A stretch of 64,000 nucleotides of DNA from Mikania micrantha (lineage: Eukaryota; Streptophyta; Magnoliopsida; Asterales; Asteraceae): positions 66,744,639 through 66,808,638 of the forward strand of contig CM018680.1 in the NCBI GenBank assembly GCA_009363875.1, in the 5' to 3' direction. The notes below the pieces were generated by a model. That model had not been told where the DNA came from. It worked only from the letters and a program-made list of their open reading frames with translations, and ran no database searches. This document shows, in pieces, positions 43,897 to 56,296 of this stretch (position 1 is the first letter of the stretch; each line of letters begins with the position of its first letter). A program made the translations under genes and the position numbers.

Positions 43897-44225
43897 CCTT
43901 AAGTAGTAATTTTCAATCGGCCCAAGTAGATTAATTTGGTCCAACCGTTTGGCCCAAGGCCATGCTCTATTCGGCCCAACTCAAAAGTTTAACCCACTTT
44001 AATTCAATGCGGGCCACTCATCTACAAGGTCTAGGCCCAACAGCCTATTCTCGGCCCATATAAGTGTGTTAATCGGCCCATGAGTTGTGATGGCCCAACA
44101 ATTTCGTGTTGGCTCATTGGGGATGAAATCGGTCCGAGATTTAACTCACGTTAAGCCGTTTAATTTGATTCGGCCCACATAGCTTTTAAGGCCCAATAAC
44201 CCTATAATTAGGCCCAATACCACTT
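43897..44225 (+). repeat. GGCCCA array in LTR1
   Basis: Eleven GGCCCA words (complement TGGGCC) in about 330 bp, usually CGGCCCAA, with two more near 44660. TGGGCC is the site II core bound by TCP factors in plants (established knowledge). Function here is inference. Confidence 0.85.
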
Positions 44226-45342
44226 AGTTGGGCTAAATAACCCAGGTTGACCCGTTGTACATTTGATTAAGTTAAATATTAATCAATTGGGTCACAAGAA
44301 CAAGATAGGCCTAATATAAAGCCCACAAGACCTAAACTTCAATAAAAGCCATGTTAGGGTTAACTATAAATTTAACATAGGATATTCTAGCACACTTATG
44401 GTATGTAATCATTGTAGGGGACGATCATTTAATTGGTTAGACATAAATGAGTCTTCTTAAGCTAGGATATCAATATCATGAGAGGAATACATTCGGAATG
44501 GAAAACAAGAAGCTAAAGGTTATGGTTTGACTTAAATGTTAACACCTAAACCATTGGGAATTTCAAAGGCATGATTAATCTAAATGGTTATTTACACCAT
44601 CTAGGTTAATGATTTAATAAGCAAACAAGAGATCATTTGAAAATCAAAGTTTACTAAAGGGCCCAAGAATGGCCCAATGGGTTTAATATAAGCCCATCAT
44701 GTTTAAATTACATTTTTCTTAAATTAAATATGTTTTTCATAAAAGAAATTATATTATGGACCTTACCAATATAATTAAATGATTTTTTTCTAAATAAATG
44801 ATTAACTTAAAAGGTAATGAATTGTAAATGTTTTATTTAGATACTTTAAATGCTTTATGTGGGATTGGGTTACTAATGGGTAATAGTTTAACTTAGATAG
44901 AGGAAATTCTAGAAACACACTAGTAATCTAGGACACGTAGTTGCACATCGAGACCAAACCATAGATACGACAATTCCCGTATGTACTTATCGTATTCGAA
45001 TTCTTTAAAATAACTCAGGTGTTAAAGATACTTAGGCAACAATCAAAGAGTGCGCATATCTTTTGTGGTTTATTGCACGGCAACACAGGTGAGTTCATTG
45101 CCCCTTTTCTAACATTTTTGTTTTAAAACGCGGGGCTGAGAAGCATGCGTAAACTGTTTATTTAAATTGTTTACTCGAATGCTTTTAAATTATATGTTTT
45201 ACATATATATAAATGTTATCCTAGATCATATCTAGGAAGATTTTATGCACGTTATTAACTGATTTACTTATTTATTAAGTGAATAATCAAGTTAAACTAA
45301 ACTTTTCAACAAGTCAAAGCATTTCAAACAGATCAAACTAGA

Positions 45343-45490
45343 CATTTTGACAAAACAAGTGGGTGAGTTCAAGGGATCAAAACAAACATTTTGACAAAAC
45401 AAGGGTGTGAGTTCAAGGGATCAAATCAAACATTTTGACAAAACATGTGGGTGAATTCAAGGGATCAAATCAAACATTTTGACAAAACAA
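45343..45490 (+). repeat. 44-bp minisatellite in LTR1
   Basis: Three full units and a partial one of CATTTTGACAAAACAAG ... GAGTTCAAGGGATCAAA. The same array is present in LTR2 and LTR3. Confidence 0.9.
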
Positions 45491-46049
45491 GTGTGGGACA
45501 TCAAGACATCAATAAAAAAATCTTTGCAAAGACAACATTCAATGTTCTACAAACCAAGTGTTTGTTGAACAATGAATCAAGTGTACAACCGATCAATGAA
45601 TCTTGTATTCTATGATCAACACATCAAGTACATCTTGTGACAGAATTAGACGATCATTAAATCATTTTTAAGGGAAAGTCTGGGAAATATCAGAGATAGC
45701 ATACGCCAAAAACATTGACGAAACATAAAATCCTGCATTTCAAGAAGTCCTAGCTAGACCGTTTGACTTGTAGGTCGTATGTTTGAGGATATTTACAGTT
45801 TCCCTAACTACTAAGTACCTAGATTGACAGACTAGTCTACTCGAGTATGACCATAGGCCCCAATCATAAGGACTTAGATTTTATTAAATGTTTATTTATT
45901 TATTTAATTAAGCATTTATTAAACTGTTTCTACAATTTCTGTGGTTGATCACTATTGTGATGAACTTAAGGAGTCAACATAGATTCCAAATTGTGGTAGT
46001 TACAGGAACAAAGGACTGACGGATCATTGGGTTAAAGGTAGGGGTAAAA

Positions 46050-46440
46050 TGCTTAATTTTCATTAACACCAATGTCCTATGCGGATTAGTATGTGGTGGG
46101 ACGGCGTCTGGGCGGGGTTGTAGCCTCGACTCAGGGGTATGCCCTATATATAAGCATACCGATCTGGATGATACATGTGATGTTAATGAGATTAAGGTTG
46201 TTACCCGGGGTTTAAACAAAGGTTTTGTGAGAACATTTGAGTCATTGCGAACAAGAGTGTGTGATAGGTAAAGATGCTTAATTATCATTAACAACAATGT
46301 CCTATGCGGATTAGTATGTGGTGGGACGGCGTCTGGGCGGGGTTGTAGCCTCGACTCAGGGGTATGCCCTATACATAAGCATACCGATCTGGATGATACA
46401 TGTGGTGTTAATGAGGTTAGGGTCTTTACCAAAGGAGGTT
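46050..46440 (+). repeat. 225-bp direct repeats near the 3' end of LTR1
   Basis: Copies start at GCTTAATTWTCATTAACAMC (46051 and 46276). Each holds GTGGTGGGACGGCGTCTGGG and ACTCAGGGGTATGCCCTATA. The same block occurs twice, inverted, in the host LTR at 41.1-41.6 kb. It creates the 152-codon minus-strand open frame at 46432-45974, which is not considered a gene. Confidence 0.9.
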
Positions 46441-46883
46441 CAAATCATTTTCAAATCATTTTCAAACACTAAACAATACGAACTCACCAACCATGTGTTG
46501 ACTTTATTTTTGCATGACTTCTCAGGTGACGAACAGGTCAACTGAAGAGTTATTTCTTTGGGATTAGGTTATCTGATAGAGGACCTAGCTTTTTGGACCT
46601 GCATATTTTGAAGCATCATTTTACAGTTTGTTTAACATATCTTGTGCAACTACAAGATTGAAGACTGATGATGTGATAGTGGGTTACATTGTTAAATTGT
46701 AAACTTAACTAATATAATTTAACTCTGTAATCCTATTTTATTTTAGCAAAGTTTCTCATTTATATATCATGTGCAATGTGAACAATCTGATCAATCCGAT
46801 TATCATTTCGATATCGCGCCTCGAGAACCTTCCGCCCGTCGGGGAAACCCGATCCTACCCCGCCGGCTCGGGGTGTGACAGAT

Positions 46884-46897
46884 TGGTATCAGAGCCA
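46884..46897 (+). other. Primer binding site, internal region 1
   Basis: TGGTATCAGAGCCA, 3 bp after LTR1, is complementary to the 3' end of plant initiator methionine tRNA, the usual primer for gypsy and copia elements. Confidence 0.9.
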
Positions 46898-48211
46898 TGG
46901 TTATAGAGAAATATAGGTCACTATTTAAACGGTTTGGCCTAGACTATAACCTAGGGACCCTGCATGTAGAGAACATAGGAATTAGGAATTTACTTGCATT
47001 GTGTCTTCTGCATTCGATCATTGCACTAACCAATGTTCTATTGGTTATGATTAGAATGTCACCAAGAAGACAACCATCACCGCCTCTACCTCCACAAGGG
47101 ACGGACCCAGCCGTTGAGGTTCTTGCAACACTGCTCACTGAACAGTTGGTGGCGATTCTCCCTGGAATCATCACCCGGATCAGGAACAGTGAGGAATTTA
47201 CCAGGAACTTCCCATTACTTGCTGCAGAGAAGAAGAAACGGAGTCGTTCTAAGAAAATCAAGAAACCCTAAAATCCACACTGAGGCCATTCCCCTTCGTC
47301 AGATGGCCGTTGCTCCGGAGTCAGAGAATCGTAGGTGTTACGCGGGAAAATCACCCCTTTGCACTAACTGTCACCATCACCACCGCACTGAAATCTCATG
47401 CAAGCAATGCATCCATTGTGGCAAGACGAACCATTTGGATCACCAATGCAGAACATCAATGGAATTAGTATGTAAACCGGAGGCTAGCAAATTTCCTTTA
47501 TGTGCCACGTGCGGTCTCCACCATGCTAAGAATAAACTGTGCAAACATTGTCTGAACTGCGGAGGAAAGGGACACTGGAGTCGTGATTGTAATAATCCCC
47601 CGACTCATAACCAGAATCCTGGAAACACTACATATCCCCTTCCTCGACACAGCAAAGATTGTTATGTGTGCGAACTGTCCGAACACATTGCCCGAGACTG
47701 CCCTGTGAGGATATCTTTTACAAATCCTGCACCTTCTAAAGGAAAAGCTTCCCTCTATTCGGCTTGTCACTACCATGATCTGGCTGAACCTTCGTGCCTA
47801 CAATGCGCGCGTGGTGGAATGACGGGACACTGGATACAACAGTGTCGGCCACCAATAGCCTCTACTCCTCGTCAATATTTTGGTGCATTTCCTAAATGTG
47901 TCAGATGCGGTTTTCATCATGGTGAGGAGAAACCTTGTAAACACTGTCTGAATTGTGGTAAATACGGACACTGGATTCAACGGTGTCGGTTTATTTCCAC
48001 TAGAAAATGGGAACAAAAAGCGAACACCTTTACTTCCCCTCAACATAACAACAATTGTTTCATGTGCGGAATGCATGGACATTTCGCAAGGGACTGCTCT
48101 AGAAAAATGTCTTCAGCAGACCCAGCAGACATTGAGGAACTACTCGCTTTACCAGCTCCTGGGGAACACTCGGAGTCCGATGACTCCATAGGTATGCAAA
48201 TTTCTGCTTAA
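46897..48211 (+). pseudogene. Zinc-knuckle gag-like ORF, copy 1 (frameshifted)
   Basis: Same gene as 54950-56296. Relative to copy 2 it lacks 33 bp in the basic region and has one extra A in AAGAAAATC (near 47255), so the frame from 46897 stops at 47271. The knuckle region continues in another frame to 48211. It also differs at a few codons (for example CLQCA for CLQCT, TPRQ for TPCQ). Without frameshifting it cannot yield a full product. Confidence 0.85.
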
Positions 48212-50079
48212 TACCTTAAATTATCTGTTGGGGTATTAATTAGGACTGAATAGTCTGTTGTAATTTTAGGAACCATAAATTTAAGTTAGTCAAAAGCAAA
48301 GTCAGTGCCGAAAAGATAATCAGAATAATAATTGAAGGAACCTTTAGGTTAAATAAGGGTTATACGATTAAATAGGGATAGAGTAATCATTAATGCCGGC
48401 TTAATTACTGTAAATTAGAATAGGACTTTATCTAATTAGAACACTAAAAGCCTTAGAAATTAAAAATGTCAAAACTAGTGTGTAGACTTTCATTTTATAC
48501 GTAGATCTCCTAGAAATTGAGTTACCTAAATTTGAGAACTCTGACTCTAGGATGTTAGGAAAAGTAAATATGAGAACTGTGTCAGGTCTTTACGTAGGCT
48601 AAATAAGTAGATCAAAGGAAGTCATTTGAGAATACAAGATGAAGGTATGCTCGAGAAAATAGTTCGAATGAATTATGGGCATTCCAAATTATGGTGATGT
48701 TCTTCGAGTAGAAGAATGCATCTATGGTTCTTGGACCTCATGAATCGAGCGTACAAACCGTAGCTGGTTAGTTTGTCATTACTATTAAGGATGACATACT
48801 GATTTATTTTAGTAAAACGACAGAACGCGAACGACATCTCAGGGATATTTTGGAACTGCCAAAGAAAGAACAATTTCATCTTAAACTCTCCCAATTTGAA
48901 ATTGGATGAGAATAAGTAATAGTTGGAACAAAAGTTACAATAGGTTTCACGAGTCTCATGACTTTAGGGTAGGAGTAAGATAGATATACACCATCACACG
49001 GGTGGGTATAAGTGTACTGAGAAGGTAAATCCTTACCTTTATTCTAATAACTCTGCCGTATTTTAGGTAGACCTCCCCACTGTATAATGTAAACCTTCGA
49101 GTTGAGGAGAGATTAAACAAATGGTGAAGTATGTGTACGGTTATGTCAAACAACCTAAACATTCACCATGGGTGACTTAAGGATCTCGATCTGAAGATCA
49201 AGACCTAGACGTAGTGAGAGTCACCTACGAAGATTTTAAGGAGTGTATCAGATTTTAGTGCCGAAAGACAGTTTAAAATAAACCGGATGTAACACTTACT
49301 ACCAAATTAGTGGGTGGACTCTGGTGATAGGTAAACCGATGGATTTTACAGCAACGAGATAGTGGCACGCTATGTGATACCATTGTTTAACATTTTGGTT
49401 AGGGATATACTTAAAAAATAATTACAGCTCACCGTTCACCAAAGGACGGTTGAAGTGAAAGTACGACACGACTCTTGGGGGATATGTTGAGAACCTGTAT
49501 GTCAAACTACAGAGGAAAGTTGGACTCCCATATGCCACCGATTACATCTTCCTACAACAACCGTCAATATAGAAGCATCGAATGCACACCATTCGAGGCT
49601 CCTTGAGGTCGGCAACGTCAGTCGCCGACTGACGGATTAAAGGTGTAGTCCATCCCAGAATAAAGGGACGAACAAGCACCACGAAACGTAGGACAATCCG
49701 AGATCATCCAATGTAATTGTTTTATGGCACCGAGATTGAGGTCATTATATGACCTTAGTTGGATACGTTACGTGTTTCACGTCTCGAACTTGAATAAACG
49801 TCGTGCTAACGAATCGTTCGTCATATCAGTTGAAGAAATTCAATTAGACGGACAGTATACCTTAGGTAATAATCTTCAGAGTTTACGGCTCGTTAGATTA
49901 AACAACTAAGGAAAAGTCGTATTTCCATTGCTAAGTTCATTGGAAATTCAAAGCGAAAACTCAAGTTTACTTGGAAAAAAAAAAGCGAAGATCACACGAT
50001 GTTCAGGACATCCCCAACTACTTGCAGAGAAAGCCGTAACCGATAACTATTCTTAAATTTCGGGACGAAATTTCTCTAA
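48212..50079 (+). pseudogene. Pol fossils, internal region 1
   Basis: About 48669-48908 reads FVITIKDDILIY ... RERHLRDILELPKKEQ, a degenerate RT block around the DD motif. 49481-49640 reads DMLRTCMSNYRGKLDSQMPP ... SYNN, the end of the integrase core. 49724-49990 gives FHVSNLNKRRANESFVIS, EEIQLDG and a chromodomain trace (KFIGNSKRKLKFTWK). Stops are frequent, and the rest is unrecognisable. The order is that of a chromovirus pol. Confidence 0.75.
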
Positions 50080-50090
50080 CAAGGGGAGAC
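50080..50090 (+). other. Polypurine tract, internal region 1
   Basis: CAAGGGGAGAC directly before the TGTAACAACAG of LTR2, preceded by the gypsy-typical TTTCGGGACGAAATTT. Confidence 0.85.
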
Positions 50091-53000
50091 TGTAACAACA
50101 GTGCCGAAATCGGTGCCGGAACAGTGATCGCAACAGTAGCTTGAACAGTAAACAGACACCAACTATACATATTTCATTCTTTTTCATGTTCATATTGATA
50201 GTCAAAGTCATTTCACGTTATCAAACAGCAGATTCATAAACATTTAGCAGAAACTAGGTACAGAGCAATGGTTCTTGAGTCAGGTAATTATCTGGCAACA
50301 CTGAACCATCATGGGTTATTTGTTAGGATCTATTAGGATAGCACGTATGCGAGGCTAATCAAAACAATACAATAACAGTTGTTGTTACGGAATGTTAAAT
50401 CGACGGACTGTTCGTATAGGTGACGATCTGTACGAATGGATCTGACAGTTTAATGATCTGAAACGATGATTGTAAATTAGACAACAAAATCAGAAAGTGA
50501 AACGTACGATCGTGTTCGTACAGTTAGCGCTCTGTACGAAGACGCGCGTAAGTGACGTTTTCTGACGAAACGAAAGACGACTCGAACGATAATAATTATA
50601 AGGAAATAAAATATTTCTTGTTTTACAATTTTGAAACTCATCATAGTTACAATTAAGGCAAAACTATTTTTATTTTAGACGCGTAAATTATAATACGCGA
50701 ATATATAATAGAACACGTAATATTTATGAGTTCAATAAATAAATTAGGAAAATATTATTTAATGTCATTTCTAGAAGCAACCACTTCCCCAACACATAAA
50801 ATATAACCTTTTATTTAAATTTCGTAATTATACGCGTCCCGGTCCGGAAACGCGTCGGAGACAAAAACCGTGCAACCGAAACGAACCCGAATACCCTCAG
50901 GGTATATAAACGTTGAAAGAACATCTTTCTTTCATTTTTACACATCTCTCTCTCTCTCTAACTCTCATTCCCGTCACCTCTCTCTCTCTAGAATTTTTCA
51001 CCTTCAACCTTCAAGATCTCACTCGTTTGGAGACGGAATCGGGTGTTCTTGGTGTCCACGCGTAGCTAGGAACGAGCACTACAAGGTAGTACAACCGATC
51101 GGAAGCTTTGGCCACTGAAATTTGAGGTACGTCGCTCGAAACATCACTGAAATTAGGGTTTTCTAGGTTGTTTGAAACACACTCACACACTTTCGGTTGT
51201 TGAGCTTTAGATTCGAACCCACCTTGTTCCTAGGATTCGTATACATGTAGCAATCCTATGGCAGGTGTTGGATCGAAGGTTGGAGTTCACGAAGAAGATG
51301 AGCACGTACAGGTTCGTGGGGCTGCTCATCGGCCGAACCTTTTTGGTGGTGAACGAACCCTGCATGTCATCCCGAATCACGGCCGAACCCTCTACAGACG
51401 AACCCTTGTGTCTCCTGCGAACCCTAGTACCCACCGAACCCATGAATGACCATGTACCCGAACCTTAGACAGGCGAGCCTTTGGGCTGGCACACACCTCC
51501 GAACCTTAGTGCTACGCAGCAAACCATGAACGAACCATACCCTAAGCTTATCTAACCGAACCATGAAGGTACACGATCCCCCTCAAGGCAGCGAACCCTT
51601 GAACCCGGCCGAACCCTACACCTAGTTGGCGAACCCTCACGAACCCATGCATCAGGAACGAACCCTGGTTCGTTGGTCACCACAGCCGAACCCTAAGTGA
51701 CATAGTGTTAGCCGAACCCTATCCTAGGAGCGAACCCTAGCGAACCCTTGGTTGTCAACATACGGTCGAACCTAAAATATCATCAGACAAACTATATGTG
51801 AACGAACCTTATAAGAAGCGATAAGGTTCGCTGATCAAAGAACTCGATCGCAGCATTTTAATCCAATCCACGTCATAAGCAACCCATTTGCATACGGTTC
51901 AATAGTAGCCATACACATTTATCCTTTCGGCCCAAGTCCCTTAAGTAGTAATTTTCAATCGGCCCAAGTAGATTAATTTGGTCCAACCGTTTGGCCCAAG
52001 GCCATGCTCTATTCGGCCCAACTCAAAAGTTTAACCCACTTTAATTCAATGCGGGCCACTCATCTACAAGGTCTAGGCCCAACAGCCTATTCTCGGCCCA
52101 TATAAGTGTGTTAATCGGCCCATGAGTTGTGATGGCCCAACAATTTCGAGTTGGCTCATTGGGGATGAAATCGGTCCGAGATTTAACTCACGTTAAGCCG
52201 TTTAATTTGATTCGGCCCACATAGCTTTTAAGGCCCAATAACCCTATAATTAGGCCCAATACCACTTAGTTGGGCTAAATAACCCAGGTTGACCCGTTGT
52301 ACATTTGATTAAGTTAAATATTAATCAATTGGGTCACAAGAACAAGATAGGCCTAATATAAAGCCCACAAGACCTAAACTTCAATAAAAGCCATGTTAGG
52401 GTTAACTATAAATTTAACATAGGATATTCTAGCACACTTATGGTATGTAATCATTGTAGGGGACGATCATTTAATTGGTTAGACATAAATGAGTCTTCTT
52501 AAGCTAGGATATCAATATCATGAGAGGAATACATTCGGAATGGAAAACAAGAACCTAAAGGTTATGGTTTGACTTAAATGTTAACACCTAAACCATTGGG
52601 AATTTCAAAGGCATGATTAATCTAAATGGTTATTTACACCATCTAGGTTAATGATTTAATAAGCAAACAAGAGATCATTTGAAAATCAAAGTTTACTAAA
52701 GGGCCCAAGAATGGCCCAATGGGTTTAATATAAGCCCATCATGTTTAAATTACATTTTTCTTAAATTAAATATGTTTTTCATAAAAGAAATTATATTATG
52801 GACCTTACCAATATAATTAAATGATTTTTTTCTAAATAAATGATTAACTTAAAAGGTAATGAATTGTAAATGTTTTATTTAGATACTTTAAATGCTTTAT
52901 GTGGGATTGGGTTACTAATGGGTAATAGTTTAACTTAGATAGAGGAAATTCTAGAAACACACTAGTAATCTAGGACACGTAGTTGCACATCGAGACCAAA

Positions 53001-54933
53001 CCATAGATACGACAATTCCCGTATGTACTTATCGTATTCGAATTCTTTAAAATAACTCAGGTGTTAAAGATACTTAGGCAACAATCAAAGAGTGCGCATA
53101 TCTTTTGTGGTTTATTGCACGGCAACACAGGTGAGTTCATTGCCCCTTTTCTAACATTTTTGTTTTAAAACGCGGGGCTGAGAAGCATGCGTAAACTGTT
53201 TATTTAAATTGTTTACTCGAATGCTTTTAAATTATATGTTTTACATATATATAAATGTTATCCTAGATCATATCTAGGAAGATTTTATGCAGGTTATTAA
53301 CTGATTTACTTATTTATTAAGTGAATAATCAAGTTAAACTAAACTTTTCAACAAGTCAAAGCATTTCAAACAGATCAAACTAGACATTTTGACAAAACAA
53401 GTGGGTGAGTTCAAGGGATCAAAACAAACATTTTGACAAAACAAGGGTGTGAGTTCAAGGGATCAAATCAAACATTTTGACAAAACATGTGGGTGAATTC
53501 AAGGGATCAAATCAAACATTTTGACAAAACAAGTGTGGGACATCAAGACATCAATAAAAAAATCTTTGCAAAGACAACATTCAATGTTCTACAAACCAAG
53601 TGTTTGTTGAACAATGAATCAAGTGTACAACCGATCAATGAATCTTGTATTCTATGATCAACACATCAAGTACATCTTGTGACAGAATTAGACGATCATT
53701 AAATCATTTTTAAGGGAAAGTCTGGGAAATATCAGAGATAGCATACGCCAAAAACATTGACGAAACATAAAATCCTGCATTTCAAGAAGTCCTAGCTAGA
53801 CCGTTTGACTTGTAGGTCGTATGTTTGAGGATATTTACAGTTTCCCTAACTACTAAGTACCTAGATTGACAGACTAGTCTACTCGAGTATGACCATAGGC
53901 CCCAATCATAAGGACTTAGATTTTATTAAATGTTTATTTATTTATTTAATTAAGCATTTATTAAACTGTTTCTACAATTTCTGTGGTTGATCACTATTGT
54001 GATGAACTTAAGGAGTCAACATAGATTCCAAATTGTGGTAGTTACAGGAACAAAGGACTGACGGATCATTGGGTTAAAGGTAGGGGTAAAATGCTTAATT
54101 TTCATTAACACCAATGTCCTATGCGGATTAGTATGTGGTGGGACGGCGTCTGGGCGGGGTTGTAGCCTCGACTCAGGGGTATGCCCTATATATAAGCATA
54201 CCGATCTGGATGATACATGTGATGTTAATGAGATTAAGGTTGTTACCCGGGGTTTAAACAAAGGTTTTGTGAGAACATTTGAGTCATTGCGAACAAGAGT
54301 GTGTGATAGGTAAAGATGCTTAATTATCATTAACAACAATGTCCTATGCGGATTAGTATGTGGTGGGACGGCGTCTGGGCGGGGTTGTAGCCTCGACTCA
54401 GGGGTATGCCCTATACATAAGCATACCGATCTGGATGATACATGTGGTGTTAATGAGGTTAGGGTCTTTACCAAAGGAGGTTCAAATCATTTTCAAATCA
54501 TTTTCAAATCATTTTCAAACACTAAACAATACGAACTCACCAACCATGTGTTGACTTTATTTTTGCATGACTTCTCAGGTGACGAACAGGTCAACTGAAG
54601 AGTTATTTCTTTGGGATTAGGTTATCTGATAGAGGACCTAGCTTTTTGGACCTGCATATTTTGAAGCATCATTTTACAGTTTGTGTAACATATCTTGTGC
54701 AACTACAAGATTGAAGACTGATGATGTGATAGTGGGTTACATTTTTAAATTGTAAACTTAACTAATATAATTTAAATCTGTAATCCTATTTTATTTTAGC
54801 AAAGTTTCTCATTTATATATCATGTGCAATGTGAACAATCTGATCAATCCGATTATCATTTCGATATCGCGCCTCGAGAACCTTCCGCCCGTCGGGGAAA
54901 CCCGATCCTACCCCGCCGGCTCGGGGTGTGACA
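50091..54933 (+). repeat. LTR2 (middle), 4843 bp
   Basis: Shared by both bodies. Agrees with LTR3 against LTR1 at five spots in the first 3.2 kb and in CT-repeat lengths, and with LTR1 against LTR3 at the extreme 3' end (CGCCGG versus CGCTGG). Private changes lie near 54500-54780 (an extra AAATCATTTTC unit and three substitutions). TATA box at 50903-50910; the same internal arrays as LTR1. Confidence 0.95.
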
Positions 54934-54937
54934 GATT

Positions 54938-54951
54938 GGTATCAGAGCCAT
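54938..54951 (+). other. Primer binding site, internal region 2
   Basis: TGGTATCAGAGCCA, identical to that after LTR1. The ATG at 54950 overlaps its end. Confidence 0.9.
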
Positions 54952-56296
54952 GGTTATAGAGAAATATAGGTCACTATTTAAACGGTTTGGCCTAGACTAT
55001 AACCTAGGGACCCTGCATGTAGAGAACATAGGAATTAGGAATTTACTTGCATTGTGTCTTCTGCATTCGATCATTGCACTAACCAATGTTCTATTGGTTA
55101 TGATTAGAATGTCACCAAGAAGACAACCATCACCGCCTCTACCTCCACAAGGGACGGACCCAGCCGTTGAGGTTCTTGCAACACTGCTCACTGAACAGTT
55201 GGTGGCGATTCTCCCTGGAATCATCACCCGGATCAGGAACAGTGAGGAATTTACCAGGAACTTCCCATTACTTGCTGCAGAGAAGAAGAAACCGGAAGAA
55301 GGAGAAACAAGCAGGAAGCGAAAACGGAGTCGTTCTAAGAAATCAAGAAACCCTAAAATCCACACTGAGGCCATTCCCCTTCGTCAGATGGCCGTTGCTC
55401 CGGAGTCAGAGAATCGTAGGTGTTACGCGGGAAAATCACCCCTTTGCACTAACTGTCACCATCACCACCGCACTGAAATCTCATGCAAGCAATGCATCCA
55501 TTGTGGCAAGACGAACCATTTGGATCACCAATGCAGAACATCAATGGAATTAGTATGTAAACCGGAGGCTAGCAAATTTCCTTTATGTGCCACGTGCGGT
55601 CTCCACCATGCTAAGAATAAACTGTGCAAACATTGTCTGAACTGCGGAGGAAAGGGACACTGGAGTCGTGATTGTAATAATCCCCCGACTCATAACCAGA
55701 ATCCTGGAAACACTACATATCTCCTTCCTCGACACAGCAAAGATTGTTATGTGTGCGAACTGTCCGAACACATTGCCCGAGACTGCCCTGTGAGGATATC
55801 TTTTACAAATCCTGCACCTTCTAAAGGAAAAGCTTCCCTCTATTCGGCTTGTCACTACCATGATCTGGCTGAACCTTCGTGCCTACAATGCACGCGTGGT
55901 GGAATGACGGGACACTGGATACAACAGTGTCGGCCACCAATAGCCTCTACTCCTTGTCAATATTTTGGTGCATTTCCTAAATGTGTCAGATGCGGTTTTC
56001 ATCATGGTGAGGAGAAACCTTGTAAACACTGTCTGAATTGTGGTAAATACGGACACTGGATTCAACGGTGTCGGTTTATTTCCACTAGAAAATGGGAACA
56101 AAAAGCGAACACCTTTACTTCCCCTCAACATAACAACAATTGTTTCATGTGCGGAATGCATGGACATTTCGCAAGGGACTGCTCTAGAAAAATGTCTTCA
56201 GCAGACCCAGCAGACATTGAGGAACTACTCGCTTTACCAGCTCCTGGGGAACACTCGGAGTCCGATGACTCCATAGGTATGCAAATTTCTGCTTAA
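54950..56296 (+). CDS. Gag-like multi-zinc-knuckle protein, intact (448 codons)
   Basis: The open frame starts at 54950 within the PBS. The more likely start is Met54 (55109, MSPRRQPSPPLPPQG), which resembles gypsy gag starts and gives 395 residues. After a short helical stretch (70-110) comes a basic patch (KRKRSRSKKSR, 123-133, NLS-like). Then come five canonical CX2CX4HX4C knuckles (182-195, 229-242, 266-279, 361-374, 398-411) and a degenerate one (314-327, one Cys now Gly317). Four knuckles are preceded by a CX2CX3HH...CX2C partner, making 30-residue modules. The whole pattern repeats with an exact 132-residue offset (166-297 and 298-429). I see no retrotransposon capsid domain. Expected role: binding element RNA within particles made by an autonomous relative. 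An acidic tail (EHSESDD) ends it. Its intactness next to ruined pol suggests selection or recency. Confidence 0.85.
   Translation: MVIEKYRSLFKRFGLDYNLGTLHVENIGIRNLLALCLLHSIIALTNVLLVMIRMSPRRQPSPPLPPQGTDPAVEVLATLLTEQLVAILPGIITRIRNSEEFTRNFPLLAAEKKKPEEGETSRKRKRSRSKKSRNPKIHTEAIPLRQMAVAPESENRRCYAGKSPLCTNCHHHHRTEISCKQCIHCGKTNHLDHQCRTSMELVCKPEASKFPLCATCGLHHAKNKLCKHCLNCGGKGHWSRDCNNPPTHNQNPGNTTYLLPRHSKDCYVCELSEHIARDCPVRISFTNPAPSKGKASLYSACHYHDLAEPSCLQCTRGGMTGHWIQQCRPPIASTPCQYFGAFPKCVRCGFHHGEEKPCKHCLNCGKYGHWIQRCRFISTRKWEQKANTFTSPQHNNNCFMCGMHGHFARDCSRKMSSADPADIEELLALPAPGEHSESDDSIGMQISA

Larger units (their letters stand above)
42055..46880 (+). repeat. LTR1, 4826 bp
   Basis: Order inside: a roughly 0.8 kb upstream region, TATA box (42867-42874), CT-microsatellite, a GAACCC array (43170-43780), a GGCCCA array (43897-44220), a 44-bp minisatellite (45343-45490), two 225-bp repeats (46050-46440) and a CpG-rich end. 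It differs from LTR2 and LTR3 at 42582, 43123, 44107, 44512 and 45250 and in CT-repeat length. Confidence 0.95.

Noticed and set aside
45974..46432. 152-codon minus-strand open frame in each LTR (also 54016-54474 and 62103-62561)
   Set aside because: It is produced by the two 225-bp repeats, which encode the same stretch twice. It has no family motif and lies in the LTR leader on the antisense strand.
47498..48082. Minus-strand frames opposite the zinc-knuckle gene
   Set aside because: Shadows caused by the repeated TGY..CAY codons of the zinc knuckles.
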